DNA of 64,000 bases from Castor canadensis. Taxonomy: Eukaryota; Chordata; Mammalia; Rodentia; Castoridae. A program made the position numbers and the translations under genes. Shown piece by piece: positions 48,609 through 60,085 of this stretch (within the stretch, counting starts at the first letter, position 1; every line of letters starts with the position of its first letter). A model generated the notes under the pieces. That model saw only the letters and a program-made list of their open reading frames with translations, had not been told where the DNA came from and did not search any database. Location of the stretch: contig NC_133395.1 in the NCBI RefSeq assembly GCF_047511655.1, positions 73,875,910-73,939,909 of the forward strand. The letters run 5' to 3'.

Positions 48609-49253
48609 TTTTTTAATTTTTATTTTATTCATATGTGCATACAATGTTTGGGTCATTTCTCCCCCCTTCCTCCCCACCCCCTACCTTACCCCTCATCCCC
48701 GCTCTTACCCCCCCAACCCCTCCCTATCAGGCAGAAACTATTTTGCTCTTATCTCTAATTTTGTTGAAGAGAGAGTATAAGCAGTAATAGGAAGGAACAA
48801 GGGTTTTTGCTAGTTGAGATAAGGATAGCTATACAGGGAGCTGACTCGCCTTGCTTTCCTGTACATATGTGTTATCTTCTAAGTTAATTCTTCTTGAACT
48901 AACCTTTTCTCTAGTTCCTGGTCCCTTCTCCTGTTGGCCTCAGTTGCTTAAAGTATCTGCATTAGTTTCTCTGCATTGAGGGAAACAAATGCTATCTAGT
49001 TTTTTAGGTGTCTTACCTATCCTCACCCCTCCCTTGTGTGCTCTCGCTTTATCATGTGATCAAAGTCCAATTCCCTTGTTGTGTTTGCCCTTGATCTAAT
49101 GTCTGCATATACATATGATTTTTGGTCTTTTGGGCCAGGCTAACCTCACTCAGAATAATGTTCTCCAGTTCCATTCATTTACCTGCGAAAGATAACATTT
49201 TGTTCTTCTTCATGGCTGCATAAAATTTCATTGTGTATAAATACCACATTTTC
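48609..49253 (-). mobile_element. LINE-1 3' end (left member of tandem pair)
   Basis: A minus-strand LINE-1 3' UTR plus the extreme C-terminus of ORF2, truncated at about 49253 and abutting the T-run of the next LINE-1. The polypyrimidine tract lies at about 48660-48725. Same orientation and same family as the right-hand partner, but diverged from it by numerous substitutions and small gaps. Confidence 0.85.
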
Positions 49254-50205
49254 TTTTTTTTATTGTTTTATTATTCATATGTGCATACAAGGCTTGGGTC
49301 ATTTCTCCCCCCTGCCCCCACCCCCTCCCTTACCGCCCACTCCGCCCCCTCCCTCTCCCCCCCACCCCCTCAATACCCAGCAGAAACTATTTTGCCCTTA
49401 TTTCTAATTTTGTTGTAGAGAGAGTATAAGCAATAATAGGAAGGAACAAGGGTTTTTGCTGGTTGAGATAAGGATAGCTATACAGGGAGTTGACTCACAT
49501 TGATTTCCTGTGCGTGGGTGTTACCTTCTAGGTTAATTCTTTTTGATCTAACCTTTTCTCTAGTTCCTGGTCCCCTTTTCCTATTGGCCTCAGTTGCTTT
49601 TAAGGTATCTGCTTTAGTTTCTCTGCGTTAAGGGCAACAAATGCTAGCTAGCTTTTTAGGTGTCTTACCTATCCTCACCCCTCCCTTGAGTGCTCTTGCT
49701 TTTATCATGTGCTCAAAGTCCAATCCCATTGTTGTGTTTGCCCTTGATCTAATGTCCACATATGAGGGAGAACATACGATTTTTGGTCTTTTGGGCCAGG
49801 CTAACCTCACTTAGAATGATGTTCTCCAATTCCATCCATTTACCAGCGAATGATAACATTTCATTCTTCTTCATGGCTGCATAAAATTCCATTGTGTATA
49901 GATACCACATTTTCTTAATCCATTCGTCAGTAGTGGGGGATCTTGGCTGTTTCCATAACTTGGCTATTGTGAATAGTGCTGCAATAAACATGGGTGTGCC
50001 TCTGGAGTAACCTGCCTATACCTATTAGTTCCAAAGTATTTCCTATTCTTTCCTGTATCAATTTCAGAGTTTGGGGTGTGATATTAAGATCCTTGATCCA
50101 TTTTGAGTTAATATTGGTATAGGGTGATATACATGGATCTAGTTTCAGTTTTTTGCAGACTGCTAACCAGTTTTCCCAGCAGTTTTTGTCGAAGAGGCTG
50201 TCTTT
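49254..50205 (-). mobile_element. LINE-1 3' end with internal deletion (right member of tandem pair)
   Basis: A minus-strand copy with the ORF2 C-terminus (frame 49991-49749, ending MFSLICGH), the 3' UTR with a C-rich tract at about 49308-49372, and a tail at 49254-49260. Compared with the 14.4-16.05 kb copy it lacks about 590 bp of ORF2. The join is at about 50012, where aacctg meets cctatacc. With its left partner it is bracketed by aagagaattt at 48599-48608 and 50206-50215. Confidence 0.85.
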
Positions 50206-50484
50206 AAGAGAATTTCTTTGCGATTTCAGACACTGTGATTTCAGACTTTTCTTCTCTGAACTCTGATACAACACATTTATATTGTTTTAAGCTAGGAAGC
50301 TTGTGATTATTGTTATAGCAACTGCAGAAAATAAAACTGTACATTTTAGTTCTAGAATGTCAGTTTGATTCTTTAAAAATTCTTTTCTATTTCTTTGCAA
50401 AAATTTTTTGCCTTTTAATTCAAAACCAACATATTTTCCTTTGTGCATTCAGTTTAGTGATAATAGCTTCTTTAAAAATTCTTA

Positions 50485-50535
50485 TCAGGGGGAGAGATGG
50501 CCCAAATAAGTATGCACATATAAATATATGAGTAA
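50485..50535 (+). mobile_element. 51-bp LINE-1 3'-terminal stub with target-site duplication
   Basis: Contains only the terminal LINE-1 3' UTR sequence (ggggagagatggcccaaata, then tgcacatataaatatatgag and an A-run). It is flanked by the 11-bp repeat aaaaattctta at 50474-50484 and 50536-50546. Comparison with the ends of the 12.6 kb and 25.5 kb copies supports the identity. Confidence 0.7.
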
Positions 50536-51197
50536 AAAAATTCTTACCTGCTAATTTCAAATTATGGAGATTTTGTATCGTGTTACACTGGATTTTTTTT
50601 AATTGGGGTAATTTACATATGGTTAAATTGATAGTACCTACTCAGGCATTACCCTTCGTGTTGATTGTTAGTGCTGTCTGTGGCACACCGAGGCCCCCTA
50701 TACATGTGGATTTGCTTCTTGGCCCTCAACTCTGACCCAGTGGATCATTCATTAGTCCTTTCATCATTGCCATACTGCATTGAGTCATCTTCTGTGAGAC
50801 ATTAACTGTAAAATTCTATAAAGGCTGGTAGAAGGATATAAAATTCTGGAGATGTTTGTGTGGCTTAAGTTGGGAACATATGCTCTACAGAAGATTGTAT
50901 TTAATTCTTCAAAGCTACCTCACAGGTATACATACTCAAATTAATTTTTAAGCATATTTCTTTTTTGATAGGTTATAGGCCACAACAACTCTAAATTTAT
51001 AATACATACTCACATAGGTGTCTAACACACACTCCTTCATGTACATACATACATACTTTCTTAAAATCCTTCACTTAGAAATAAGGAAACAAATATTGTT
51101 AAATTTGTTTGCGAATTAGAGGAAAATGGGTTCTGAGTATGTGAGAATCTCTGGAGTGAGTAAAATTTATGAGATTAAGATACATTTACTATTTGTA

Positions 51198-51274
51198 GGG
51201 CCAGTTATGTGGCTCAGTGGTAGAGCACTTGCCTAGCACATGCAAGGCCCTGGATTCAGTCCCCAGCACTACAG
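51198..51274 (+). mobile_element. ID-like SINE whose tail is a (TATC)n microsatellite
   Basis: atgtggctcagtggtagagc and gattcagtccccagcacta, directly followed by a tetranucleotide array where the A-tail would be. Confidence 0.8.
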
Positions 51275-51292
51275 TATCTATCTATCTATCTG

Positions 51293-51331
<39 letters not shown>

Positions 51332-51344
51332 GTCTATCTATCTA
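51275..51344 (+). repeat. (TATC)n tetranucleotide microsatellite
   Basis: About 17 units of TATC/CTAT with two TGTC variants, starting at the 3' end of an ID-like SINE. Confidence 0.95.
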
Positions 51345-51692
51345 ATTGATCCTGTTTGTTATCAATGAGTTTCAGGTTCTGTGCTGAAATCTTTCAGTAA
51401 TTGTTTGAAGTTCATTCATACCTTTCAGTAAGTACTTGAGGTGTCATATTTTTTACATTTCAAAGACAAACTAAGAAGAAATGTGTGTGGTTATTTTATC
51501 AAACATCACCTCTATCAAAGATGTCAGTTGCTGCTCCCCCTCCTCTGCAATACCTTTGCTACTTCCCTGATTAATACTTTTGTATAGAATTTCTCATCCT
51601 GTAGTATTCTATAGATTTTGCTCATTTTCCTCTGCTAGTGTTTGTTTTCACACTCCCTAAGGACTTAAGCTCCATTTAGACAGGCCCATGAG

Positions 51693-51908
51693 ACAGGGCT
51701 TCATTGGCTCATGCCTGCAATCCTAGCTACCCAGGAGGCAGAGATCAGGAGGATGGAGGTTCAAAGCCAGCCCTGGTCAAGGAGTTCTAGAAACCCGATC
51801 TCAAAAATAACCAACACAAAATGGGACTGGTGGAGTGGCTCAGGTGGTAGGGTGCCTACCTAACATGCGTGAGGCCCTGAGTTCAAACCTGAGTACTGCA
51901 AAAAAAAA
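51693..51908 (+). mobile_element. dimeric SINE
   Basis: B1-like half (ggcttcattggctcatgcct) and ID-like half (agtggctcaggtggtagggt, gagttcaaacctgagtact) with tail A9. Confidence 0.85.
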
Positions 51909-52604
51909 GTCAAGCCCGTGTGTTTACTGCTGTGTTTTATCATCTAGACTATTGTCTGGTATAAATGGGCACTCAGTAAACATTCATGAATGAATGAATG
52001 TTTCAAACGAGATGGTCTGTGCTTTTTCCTGTACAGAATCCTACTTCTAAACTTTAATTGGTGAATCTGTGCCAACTGTTTGTCTTTTGTTCCTAAAAGG
52101 CCTTTAAAAAACAGTATGTTTATTTGAGCTTAGTTATGATTCAAGGTGATGAGACTGTCAAATAAATTAATTTCAACATAGTGAAGCATTTCTCTGTGTG
52201 TGTGTCTGCAAAAGTGTACAGTTGTGAATAAATAAGTTTGACTAGCAAATTAAATGCTGTGTGAATGCTTATGGCAATCTACAACATGCTGTTCAGAGGT
52301 GATGTACTTCTGTTATTATTCTGATGCTGTAAGACAGCTTGTCAGTCAGATAGGTCCGCATCAACGTAGGACACTGACAGCAGGCTGAGAATGTAAAAAT
52401 GAATGTAATTAGCCAGTCTCTTTTCTGGTTTGCTCAACATGTCTATCTTACTTTGGCCTCAGTCTGGTCTCATAATCCCTCTCCAAACACTGCCTGTACA
52501 CACAGAAAGGCACCAACACTGTGTACATGGGGAGAGAGAACAATAGGGAGACAGAGAGAGAATGGAGATCTGGAGTAAAAAAGCAGATTTTTAAAAAGCA
52601 TTTT

Positions 52605-52754
52605 TAGTAGCATTTATTAGTTACACAGGGCGTTTCATTGTGACATTTTCCATACATGCTTACAGTGTACCTTGGTTAGACTCACCCCCCTCCATCATTC
52701 TCCCTCATTCCCCTTGTGAAAACAGCTTCAACAGATTTCATTGTCTTGTTACGG
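52605..52754 (-). mobile_element. older LINE-1 3' fragment
   Basis: A minus-strand segment starting near tagcatttattagttacaca and containing gtttcattgtgacattttcc, tacagtgtaccttggttaga and a C/T-rich stretch. It parallels the 3' ends at 32.0 and 43.0 kb. An ID-like SINE follows at 52755. Confidence 0.6.
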
Positions 52755-52839
52755 GTTTTTTTGGCAGTACTGGGGCTGAACTGAGGACCTTAGGCTTGCT
52801 AGGCAGGTGCTCTTACCACTTAAGCCACTCCACCAGCCT
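52755..52839 (-). mobile_element. ID-like SINE
   Basis: tttttttggcagtactgggg and cttaagccactccaccagcc on the minus strand, at the edge of an older LINE-1 fragment. Confidence 0.8.
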
Positions 52840-52960
52840 ACGTCAGTATTTTTTCACAGCAGAATGGGGCTTTGTAAGCCTCTACTGGAAGAAGTAGATT
52901 TCTGAACATTGGTACAGTGTGCATTGATTCCTCCCCCTGTCCCTCCTTCCTTCTCCTCTT

Positions 52961-53100
52961 GTTGTTGTTGTTCTTCTTTAAATTTTGAGATTGGATTTTG
53001 CTATGTTTCCTAGGCAGATCTCAAACTGCAGGACTCAGTGATCCTCTTGCCTTGGTGTGTAGAGTAGCTAGGACTACAGGCATGCACTGCCGTATCTGGC
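52961..53100 (-). mobile_element. B1-like SINE monomer
   Basis: (GTT)n/T-rich tail, then ttgagattggattttgctat and ggactacaggcatgcactgc. Confidence 0.75.
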
Positions 53101-53296
53101 TTAAATTTTTCCTGAAAAATGTGTAATATCCCAGGGAAGTTGAGAATCCAATGATCTATGCACTTGATGTAATTTTTAAGCTACTTAACACTTAAACCAT
53201 CAGCATATGGTTTTATCTTAAAACATATAATAGACATTAACAGAAAGGGGAGCAGATATCTGTGTATGTAATATGATTTTAAGAAAACTCTTGTTT

Positions 53297-53499
53297 GCCA
53301 GGTGCTGGTGGCTCACGCCTGTAATCCTGGATACTCAGGAGGCAGAGATCAGGAACATCATAGTTTGAAGCTAGCCTGGGAAAATAGTTTCCAAGACCAT
53401 ATTTCAAAAAAAACCATCACAAAAAAAGGGCAGAATGGCTCAAGGTGAAGACCCTGAGTTCAAGCCCCAGAACTGCAAAAAAAAAAAAAAAAAAAAAAA
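53297..53499 (+). mobile_element. dimeric SINE
   Basis: B1-like half (gccaggtgctggtggctcac) and a shortened ID-like half like that at 16.4 kb, with a tail of more than 20 A. Flanks gaaaactcttgtttgc and gaaattctgtttgc form an imperfect duplication. Confidence 0.85.
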
Positions 53500-54220
53500 G
53501 GAAATTCTGTTTGCAGAAGAGCTTTAAAGATATTTGTGTGAGGTAATGTATGTAGCTGATGGTTGAACTGAAGCTGTGTCTCCAGTCTTTTTACTTTTGA
53601 CCCTGGATCTCCTTGCCCTAAGGGTATGTTGCCTATAACAGGTATGGCTTCCGTTACAAAATCACTGCATCAAACACCATAGTACCATGAGCTCAGAGAA
53701 CCACCAAACCAGTAAAAGTGGTCTTGGTTCCCAGGTGGTCCAGGGAAATGAGTATAAGTTAAGACGTGTCTCTGTGTGTTGGGGTGAGTCTGTTGAGACA
53801 GAACAAGGTCCCCATTTCCAGGATCTGCTATTTCATAGCTTAGGCATTGCTGTTCCTTATTTCTTCATTTGTAATTTATTCCTCTCATATGTGCCACGTG
53901 GGGAAATATCCTGCAGACTTTGCTAGTGACATATTGGGTAATAGGTTTCAACCAGTGTGCAGAGTTTAAGAAGCATTTCTCAAGAACTTTGAAATCTCTT
54001 ACCAAAAAGTCATTGAAAAGAATAGCCTAATTTCATTTTATGTTTTGTGGTTCAGGCCTAAACATGACCGTTATTAAATATACATCTTCCATCTTGCATA
54101 AATAGGATGTCAGATAACTGGCATATAAACAGATACATAGGAAGACAAAGCTTTGTAATCATTCTCCCTTTCTCATTCATCAGAGTAAGGAAATACAAAA
54201 TAAAAGTACTTATCTTCAAG

Positions 54221-54330
54221 GTTTTTGTTTGTTTTTGAGGCAGGATCTTTCTATGTAGCCCAGGCTGGCCTCAAAATTTTGATCCTCCTGCCTCAGTCTA
54301 CCAAGTGCTGGGATTACAAGCACCCAGCAT
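54221..54330 (-). mobile_element. B1-like SINE monomer
   Basis: gaggcaggatctttctatgt, cccaggctggcctcaaaatt and agtgctgggattacaagc. Confidence 0.8.
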
Positions 54331-54850
54331 TATTTTATTTCTTCAGTACAGGTTAAAGCAACTTCACATGGTCCCATTTTTGTTATACTGAAAAACTAAA
54401 AAGAAATATGCCTCACATGTATTCCTGGTTAATTTTTGGAAGCTACAACTCTAATCTGGGTCTCCACATTGCTTACTAACTTGTGAAGGGTGGAGCAGAG
54501 TGAAGAATCATCTGGGGTGAGATAAATTTTTGAAAACAAAGCATAAGCAGATAGATAGCAAGTCACTAATTCTGGACTTTATCTGGCAGCAGAGTCATCC
54601 TTAAGATATTAACATCCTTAAGAGGGTGGCAGGTGTGCTTTTGTAACTCCAGTATGCTATGGAGTCCTGGTGGATGGAGCTGTAGCACAGGGTGTGAGGT
54701 GGAGGTGGGGAACGGTGTTACTGCTCTTGCCTCAAGCTCAAATGTGTATAATTTCATTTAAAGCTTTAGACCATCAAGAAGTTTTTCAGCAATTGCAATG
54801 GGCTTAACCTATCTTGATAGAAAAAAGAACTGAGCCTTAATAATGAAACA

Positions 54851-54906
54851 ATAAGAAGGGGAATATGGTGGGAGGGAGAATAATGGAGTGGATGAAACAC
54901 TTTGGG

Positions 54907-54949
<43 letters not shown>

Positions 54950-55315
54950 GGAAATGTTACAACATAACCACCTGTAAAACTATCACAAACCAACAAAAAT
55001 GTTATTTATTTTTTAATAAATGAAGGACAGGAAGGAAAACAGGTCCTGCCCAGGGTGGGTACCAGTGGGAGGTGGGAGGGCCTAAGGAAAGGGTGAAGGA
55101 GGGCAAATATGGTGGAAGTATTTTGTATTCATGTGTGAAAATAGAACAATGAAAACTGTTGAAATTGTTCTAAGAGGGAAGTGGAGCGGGGATAAAGGAG
55201 AAAGATGGAGGGGGTGAATCTAATTATGATATATTGTGAACACTATGTAACTGTCACAGTGTATCCCCTGTACAACTATAATATGCTAATAATAATAATA
55301 AAAAAGAAAGAAACA
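54851..55315 (+). mobile_element. older LINE-1 3' UTR with internal (AT)n
   Basis: Purine-rich sequence (gaaggggaatatggtgggag, then gggtgaatctaattatgata) followed by tgtatcccctgtacaactat, atgctaataataataataaa and an A-tail, typical of an older rodent LINE-1 3' end on the plus strand. A long AT dinucleotide run at 54911-54944 interrupts it. Confidence 0.6.
54911..54944 (+). repeat. (AT)n microsatellite
   Basis: About 17 AT units inside an older LINE-1 3' UTR. Confidence 0.95.
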
Positions 55316-56039
55316 AAGCTATGTAAATAAGCTTGTCTATAGCTAGCACAGATTGTCTCTGTACTCCTTCTGTACTCTCCTCTGAGGCGCCACATTGACT
55401 TGCGTCTTTCCCTTTCCCTTCGAGATAAGATTTCAGTCATGTACAGATGCATGGTCGGGATTGGGGCAGGTGACTGGCCCTACCCTCCCTGCTCAGATGG
55501 CACAGCCTGTGGCTTCTACAGTTCTGGAGCGATAGCTAATTGATGTGTACATTGTCAGAGAAAATGTTCATAAACTCAGGTACTGTTTTCATAACCACAC
55601 AGAAATACTGGGCTTACAAAATAATCTTGACCTAACAAGAGATCTCACTCACTATAGATAAAAGACCATTATTTATTAAAAAGTACACATATTTCTACTA
55701 GTTTTCCATCTAGATAGCAGTACAGAGTACGAGTAATCACTAAGCTATCAGATTTCAACTTTAGCTATTTTTTGGGATGTTGTTGACCAGTATATAACTC
55801 CCATTATTCCATATGGCTGTGGATTTCCCAGAAGCCTCTGATCTTTTATTTCTCATGCTTACTGCTCAACAGTAACAGCTGACTGTTCTCAGAGGCCTGG
55901 TTCACTGGCCATGGACAATGCTTTTCAAGAATGTAGATGCACATTTGTATCAAAATGAAGATACTTAGGCTTAGGGTCTATTCCTTATTTATGCTCCTGC
56001 TGTTGGGAACTGTATGAGGAAATAAACTATATAGTGATT

Positions 56040-56405
56040 GTGTGAACCAGCTTTCCATCACTGTGGCAAATCCCTGAGATAACTTAAATGAAGGGAGATT
56101 TCTTTTGGAGGTTTCAGTCCATAGTTGCTTGGCCCTGTTTCTTTTATGCCTCTAGTGGCACAGTACATCATGGCAGGATCACATAGCAGAGGAAAACTGT
56201 TCACCTCACAGCAGCTGGGAAGCAAATAGAGAGGAATGGGCTGTACCCCAATATCTCTTCAAGGGCATGTCATTAGTAGCCCGACTTCCTTCAACTGGGT
56301 CCCACCTCCTGAAGGTTTCACCACCTCCCAACTGTGCCATCATCTGGGGATTAAGCCTTCAACACACAAGCCTTTGGGAGATGTTTGAGATCCAAACCAT
56401 AGCAG
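56040..56405 (-). mobile_element. MaLR-like solo LTR
   Basis: gtcccacctcctgaaggttt, caccacctcccaactgtgcc, aagccttcaacacacaagcc and gagatccaaaccatagcag are typical of the reverse strand of rodent MaLR LTRs. The 5' part (tttccatcactgtggcaaat) fits the other end. Confidence 0.6.
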
Positions 56406-56871
56406 TGATCAAGGATTTGCAAAGGATATTTAATAAAATGTTGGCGAATCTAGAGAACAAATTATGAAGGCAGTTCATCATATTGCAGAGAAACGTTTGA
56501 AACCATAAGGAAAAAGGGCATTTTAGTCCCCAGGGGGAGAGGACATTATTTCTAGAATCTTAACAGAAAGATTTTACTTTACATAGAAATATATTACTTG
56601 ATCAAAATGAAGGAACTTTTATTGTGGTTTTAGTCAATATTAAGTAATAATAAGTAAATTAACAGGATGAGTATGACATACAAGCTGAGTGTTTTTGTCT
56701 CCTGGATAGGCTACTGGGTAAAAGGACATCCCATTCAGTACCTAACAGAAGGTGACAGTATTCTCAGGCAGATGCTTGCATTTCATCTCATTAAAGGAAC
56801 TCAGAATGAAGTGAATGGTGAAGAAATTAACTTACTGATGTTTCATGCTTTGGTTAAAGGGCAAAAGAAAG

Positions 56872-56957
56872 TTGGGCCCTGTGGCTCACACCTGTAGTCT
56901 TAGCTATCTGGGAGGCTGAGTTCCAGGCCAGCCTGGGCAAACAGTTCACAAAAAAAT
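56872..56957 (+). mobile_element. B1-like SINE, shortened
   Basis: ggccctgtggctcacacctg, then ctatctgggaggctgagttc and agcctgggcaaacagttc. The middle is deleted. Confidence 0.7.
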
Positions 56958-57646
56958 AGAAGGGGAGGGGAGGAAGAAAGATTTAAGATGTGTCTTATTA
57001 GATGAAGTGCTGGGCTTCCTAGCTTTATTCTTTACCAGAAGAAACAAGCTTAGTAATCAGAAGACCCTATCCACAGTCTTTGTTGAACTTAAAATAATAT
57101 ATGGACAAATGCAAAATATAACTTTATTTACCTGATCTCCTTTTTTCACATATAAACTTTCAGTATAAAAAATGTCCAGGCCTTCACAAGCATTTTCAAT
57201 CCAAAGTTACTTTTCTTTTTGTTTAAAAAAATATGAATTAATACAAGTAAATAAAATCAAAGCATTCTTCTTGAATCTCCTCTAATACTTCTCATCTGTA
57301 TGTTCTAGGAAAGCTGAACTTACTGGCAACAAAAATACTGCTATAAAGAAATTATCCTTAAAAATATTAAATCATAGTTTTTGGCAATTGGGGTGCCCAA
57401 TTTTCCTTTGTGCCTGGGCAACTTTAAGAAAAATATCTTGTTTAAGACCTCAGCTCTTCTGAGCTTAAATAAAAGTCAAAAGGTAGTAGGCTTGAACAGT
57501 GTGCCTCTTTGGGCATGTTAAACAAGGTAACTTGGCATGAAGTTCTGCTTTCAACGTTGCTACCCCACCAGCCTCCAAAGGTAGGACTTGAGGTGGATGA
57601 ACATCTCAGAAATCCTTTGCTATCAAAGCATCTGCAGGATGCTGAT

Positions 57647-58077
57647 TTTATTTGATACTAAAAAAGCAAAGAAGGCGATGTTAGATTTATGGTATTATGG
57701 CCACACTGAAATAATCTGTTGTGAATCCTTTTGTTTTGTGGACAGTGGAAAAGAAGACTACATGTGAGCATCCTTGGGTAGGTTGGTAGTGTTTGACTAG
57801 CTAGAGGTTAATTGCATATCAGCCTACTCTCTGTGGATTCACTTGTCCATCTGAAGCAGGTGAGGATGAGGAGAAGAGCCCTTTGGTGCATTTCTCAGCA
57901 CAGTTGATCGGTAGTAGAGCCGCCACTGGAATGCAGGGCCAGAAGTCAGTCAGCTGGGCCCCTTGTGTGGCATGGGGTTACCACTGGTCAGGATGAAAAG
58001 CAATGCAGACGCCATATTCCAAAAGCTATACCTTGTGTTAGGTAGTCCCTTGAAAATCCAGTGATCCAAAACTAATA
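57647..58077 (-). other. RXFP2: RXFP2 3' untranslated region with candidate poly(A) signal
   Basis: Downstream of the RXFP2 stop codon, the first AATAAA I noted on the minus strand is at 57652-57647, about 430 nt after the stop. That is a plausible 3' UTR length. A second AATAAA lies at 57128-57123 and could be used instead. No large repeat was recognised between the stop and the first signal. The true cleavage site cannot be fixed from the sequence alone. Confidence 0.5.
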
Positions 58078-58337
58078 TTAGGAAACTGGTTTTATTATAC
58101 TGTCCCCAAGGGTTATTTTGTTCAAAATCCCAAGTTTCAGGGAAGAGGAGTCATCTGTCCACACAATGGATGTAGATAAACTTTTCTTTTTAATTTTGAA
58201 AATTGATTTCCTCCGATGTTTGTGCAGCAGCTGTTTCAACTTGTCTTTAAAAACACTGGTGGTAAGAGTGTAGAGGATTGGGTTCAAGGCACTGTTTATG
58301 GGAAGGAAAAAAATCACTATCCAGGAAGTAACTGTGC
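58078..58337 (-). CDS. RXFP2: RXFP2 last coding exon (TM7 and C-terminal tail)
   Basis: This is the terminal coding exon of the INSL3 receptor. The acceptor ttccttctttag is followed by GCACAGTTACTTCC, which completes the split glycine codon left by the previous exon (reading EIPG-TVTSW). It encodes TM7 ([20 protein letters not shown], containing the class A NPxxY motif as NPILY). A basic cytoplasmic tail follows ([20 protein letters not shown]), then a serine-rich section, and the protein ends in DSIIKPVS before TAA at 58080-58078. This tail is diagnostic for RXFP2; RXFP1 ends differently. The exon gives 85 residues plus the stop, and the length and end point agree with the known mammalian protein. 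The ATG visible just upstream at 58353 is intronic and is not a start. Confidence 0.97.
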
Positions 58338-58381
58338 CTAAAGAAGGAAACAAGATATGAGAAAAAAAAGGTGAAGATTTC

Positions 58382-58464
58382 TTATTTTTATTTTATTTCT
58401 TGCAGTGTTGGGGATCAAACCTAGGGTCTTGCACCTGCCTTACCACTGAACTACACCTCTAACC
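58382..58464 (-). mobile_element. ID-like SINE in the RXFP2 last intron
   Basis: ttgcagtgttggggatcaaa and ctgaactacacctctaacc, on the minus strand (the same strand as the gene), about 45 bp upstream of the last exon. Confidence 0.7.
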
Positions 58465-60085
58465 TGAAGGTAATGGTTTAAATAGACGTAAAATAGCCAT
58501 GGTACTTCACAGCTAATGTTGTTAATAAGGGGCTACTTAGTACATTTAGGCTTCCTCTTACCTTATTGAAAAAATATCCATTATGAAAGAACACAGGAGC
58601 TATGGGTTCAAGGTCATACCATTTAACATTTCTGAATTTCAGTAACTAAATTGCAGATTTTTGGGGACAAAGCTGGAAGAAATAATCTAAAAACACTTTA
58701 TAAATTATAAGTTTTAGTACAATGTGTTTTTCTTGCTTTCATTTATAGGGAAACAAGAAAATGTGGAAATAATCTTTAAGCAACAAAGCAGGTTTCAAGA
58801 AACTTCTGGTCTGGCAGCCAGATCTGACCTTGGTAGTACTTCCATCCAATCCTGGAGATCCTTCCCTGATGCCCTAGGATGCTGTTATCTATTACTGAAG
58901 ATTTGAAAAGGAAGGAGGGCTATTTCCCCCAAGCTTGATGAATTTCTTTTGTTCCCTGCACTCTTTTGACCTCAGCTTCTCTGTAAAAGGGGACTGGGGG
59001 GAGTTTGATTGACTGAGTCAAGAGTTTCAGCTAGTAGTTCCATGGGCATCTCTTTTCAGCACTAACACCTGAGATCCTCGAATTCCACCATGATGCTGTC
59101 TTCTCCTATGTGGTCAAAAGTTCAAAGCACTCCCAGGGCAGGTGAATAGCTGCAGAGTGAGGCCAATGACATTTTCACTATCCTTTGTCAGTCTCTCCTC
59201 CTTCTCCAACCCTACAGTTTTCTTATCCTTTACTACTGTAATTTTGTTCTTCTCTTGACCCTCCTTTGTTCCCTAAATACCTTCATTCTTTCTCTATTTT
59301 ATTTCCATTGTTTTCTGACTGCTTATATGACCTTCCCTCCTCTATCTTTTAAAAGAAATCTTCCCTCTTCTTTCCTGTATTTGCCTTCCTCTTCCCCCAT
59401 TTCATCTTCTTTTCCTTGTCATTTTTTTAAAAACTGGAAAGAAAATGGAGAAAACCCCTAAATTTTAAATTTAATTGAAAAAAACCCAGATGATCTGAAG
59501 AGGTAACAAACTATGTTGTTTTTTTTGTCTGTTGTACCCTCTCCCCCACCAACAATCTCACCCTCAACCTGGCAGAAAACAATTCCTGAGAACACCTCAT
59601 TTCAATTGGGCAATGACAAATGCCACATAAGTTCTATGTAATGTGCATTCTGAGTGAAGCTTCCTGTTCATTTTCAGGGAGACCCTCTAATTTAAGATCA
59701 GTGGTGGAGTTCTGAGGCAGGAAGGCTGATGCTGGCTTATCTTTTGTGTATGCCTTGACTGGCAGACCCCAGAGCTCTGAGAGGCCAGGGGCAGGGTGAA
59801 TTAGATCTATGACGACAGCATTTTCATGTGGCACCATAAGTTGGACATGCAAGAAGAGATTTGTGACATGCAATAAAATATTTTTGCCTATGTCCACCAA
59901 GGTATTCCAGACCAACTTTGAAGTAGTGAACATCAATGTAGAGAAGAACTACTGTTGTACGGCTCAATCATATGTTTCCTGCTCTATTGATTTTCATGAG
60001 GTTGTAATTAAGTTTATCATGATCTAAACGGCTGCCATCGGGTGCCCTTGATGACCAGACATCTCCTGACTCCAAATCAGAGAAT

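Larger units (their letters stand above)
55316..57646. other. intergenic sequence beyond the RXFP2 3' end
   Basis: One MaLR-like LTR and one B1-like SINE. The alternative RXFP2 poly(A) signal (AATAAA on minus at 57128-57123) falls here. Confidence 0.5.

Noticed and set aside
58338-58353. ATG upstream of the last RXFP2 exon as an alternative start
   Set aside because: It lies in the intron before the AG acceptor. The coding frame enters from the previous exon through a split glycine codon.
59634-59936. 100-codon minus-strand open frame inside the RXFP2 intron
   Set aside because: No known domain is recognised, it has no splice or start context, and it does not continue RXFP2.
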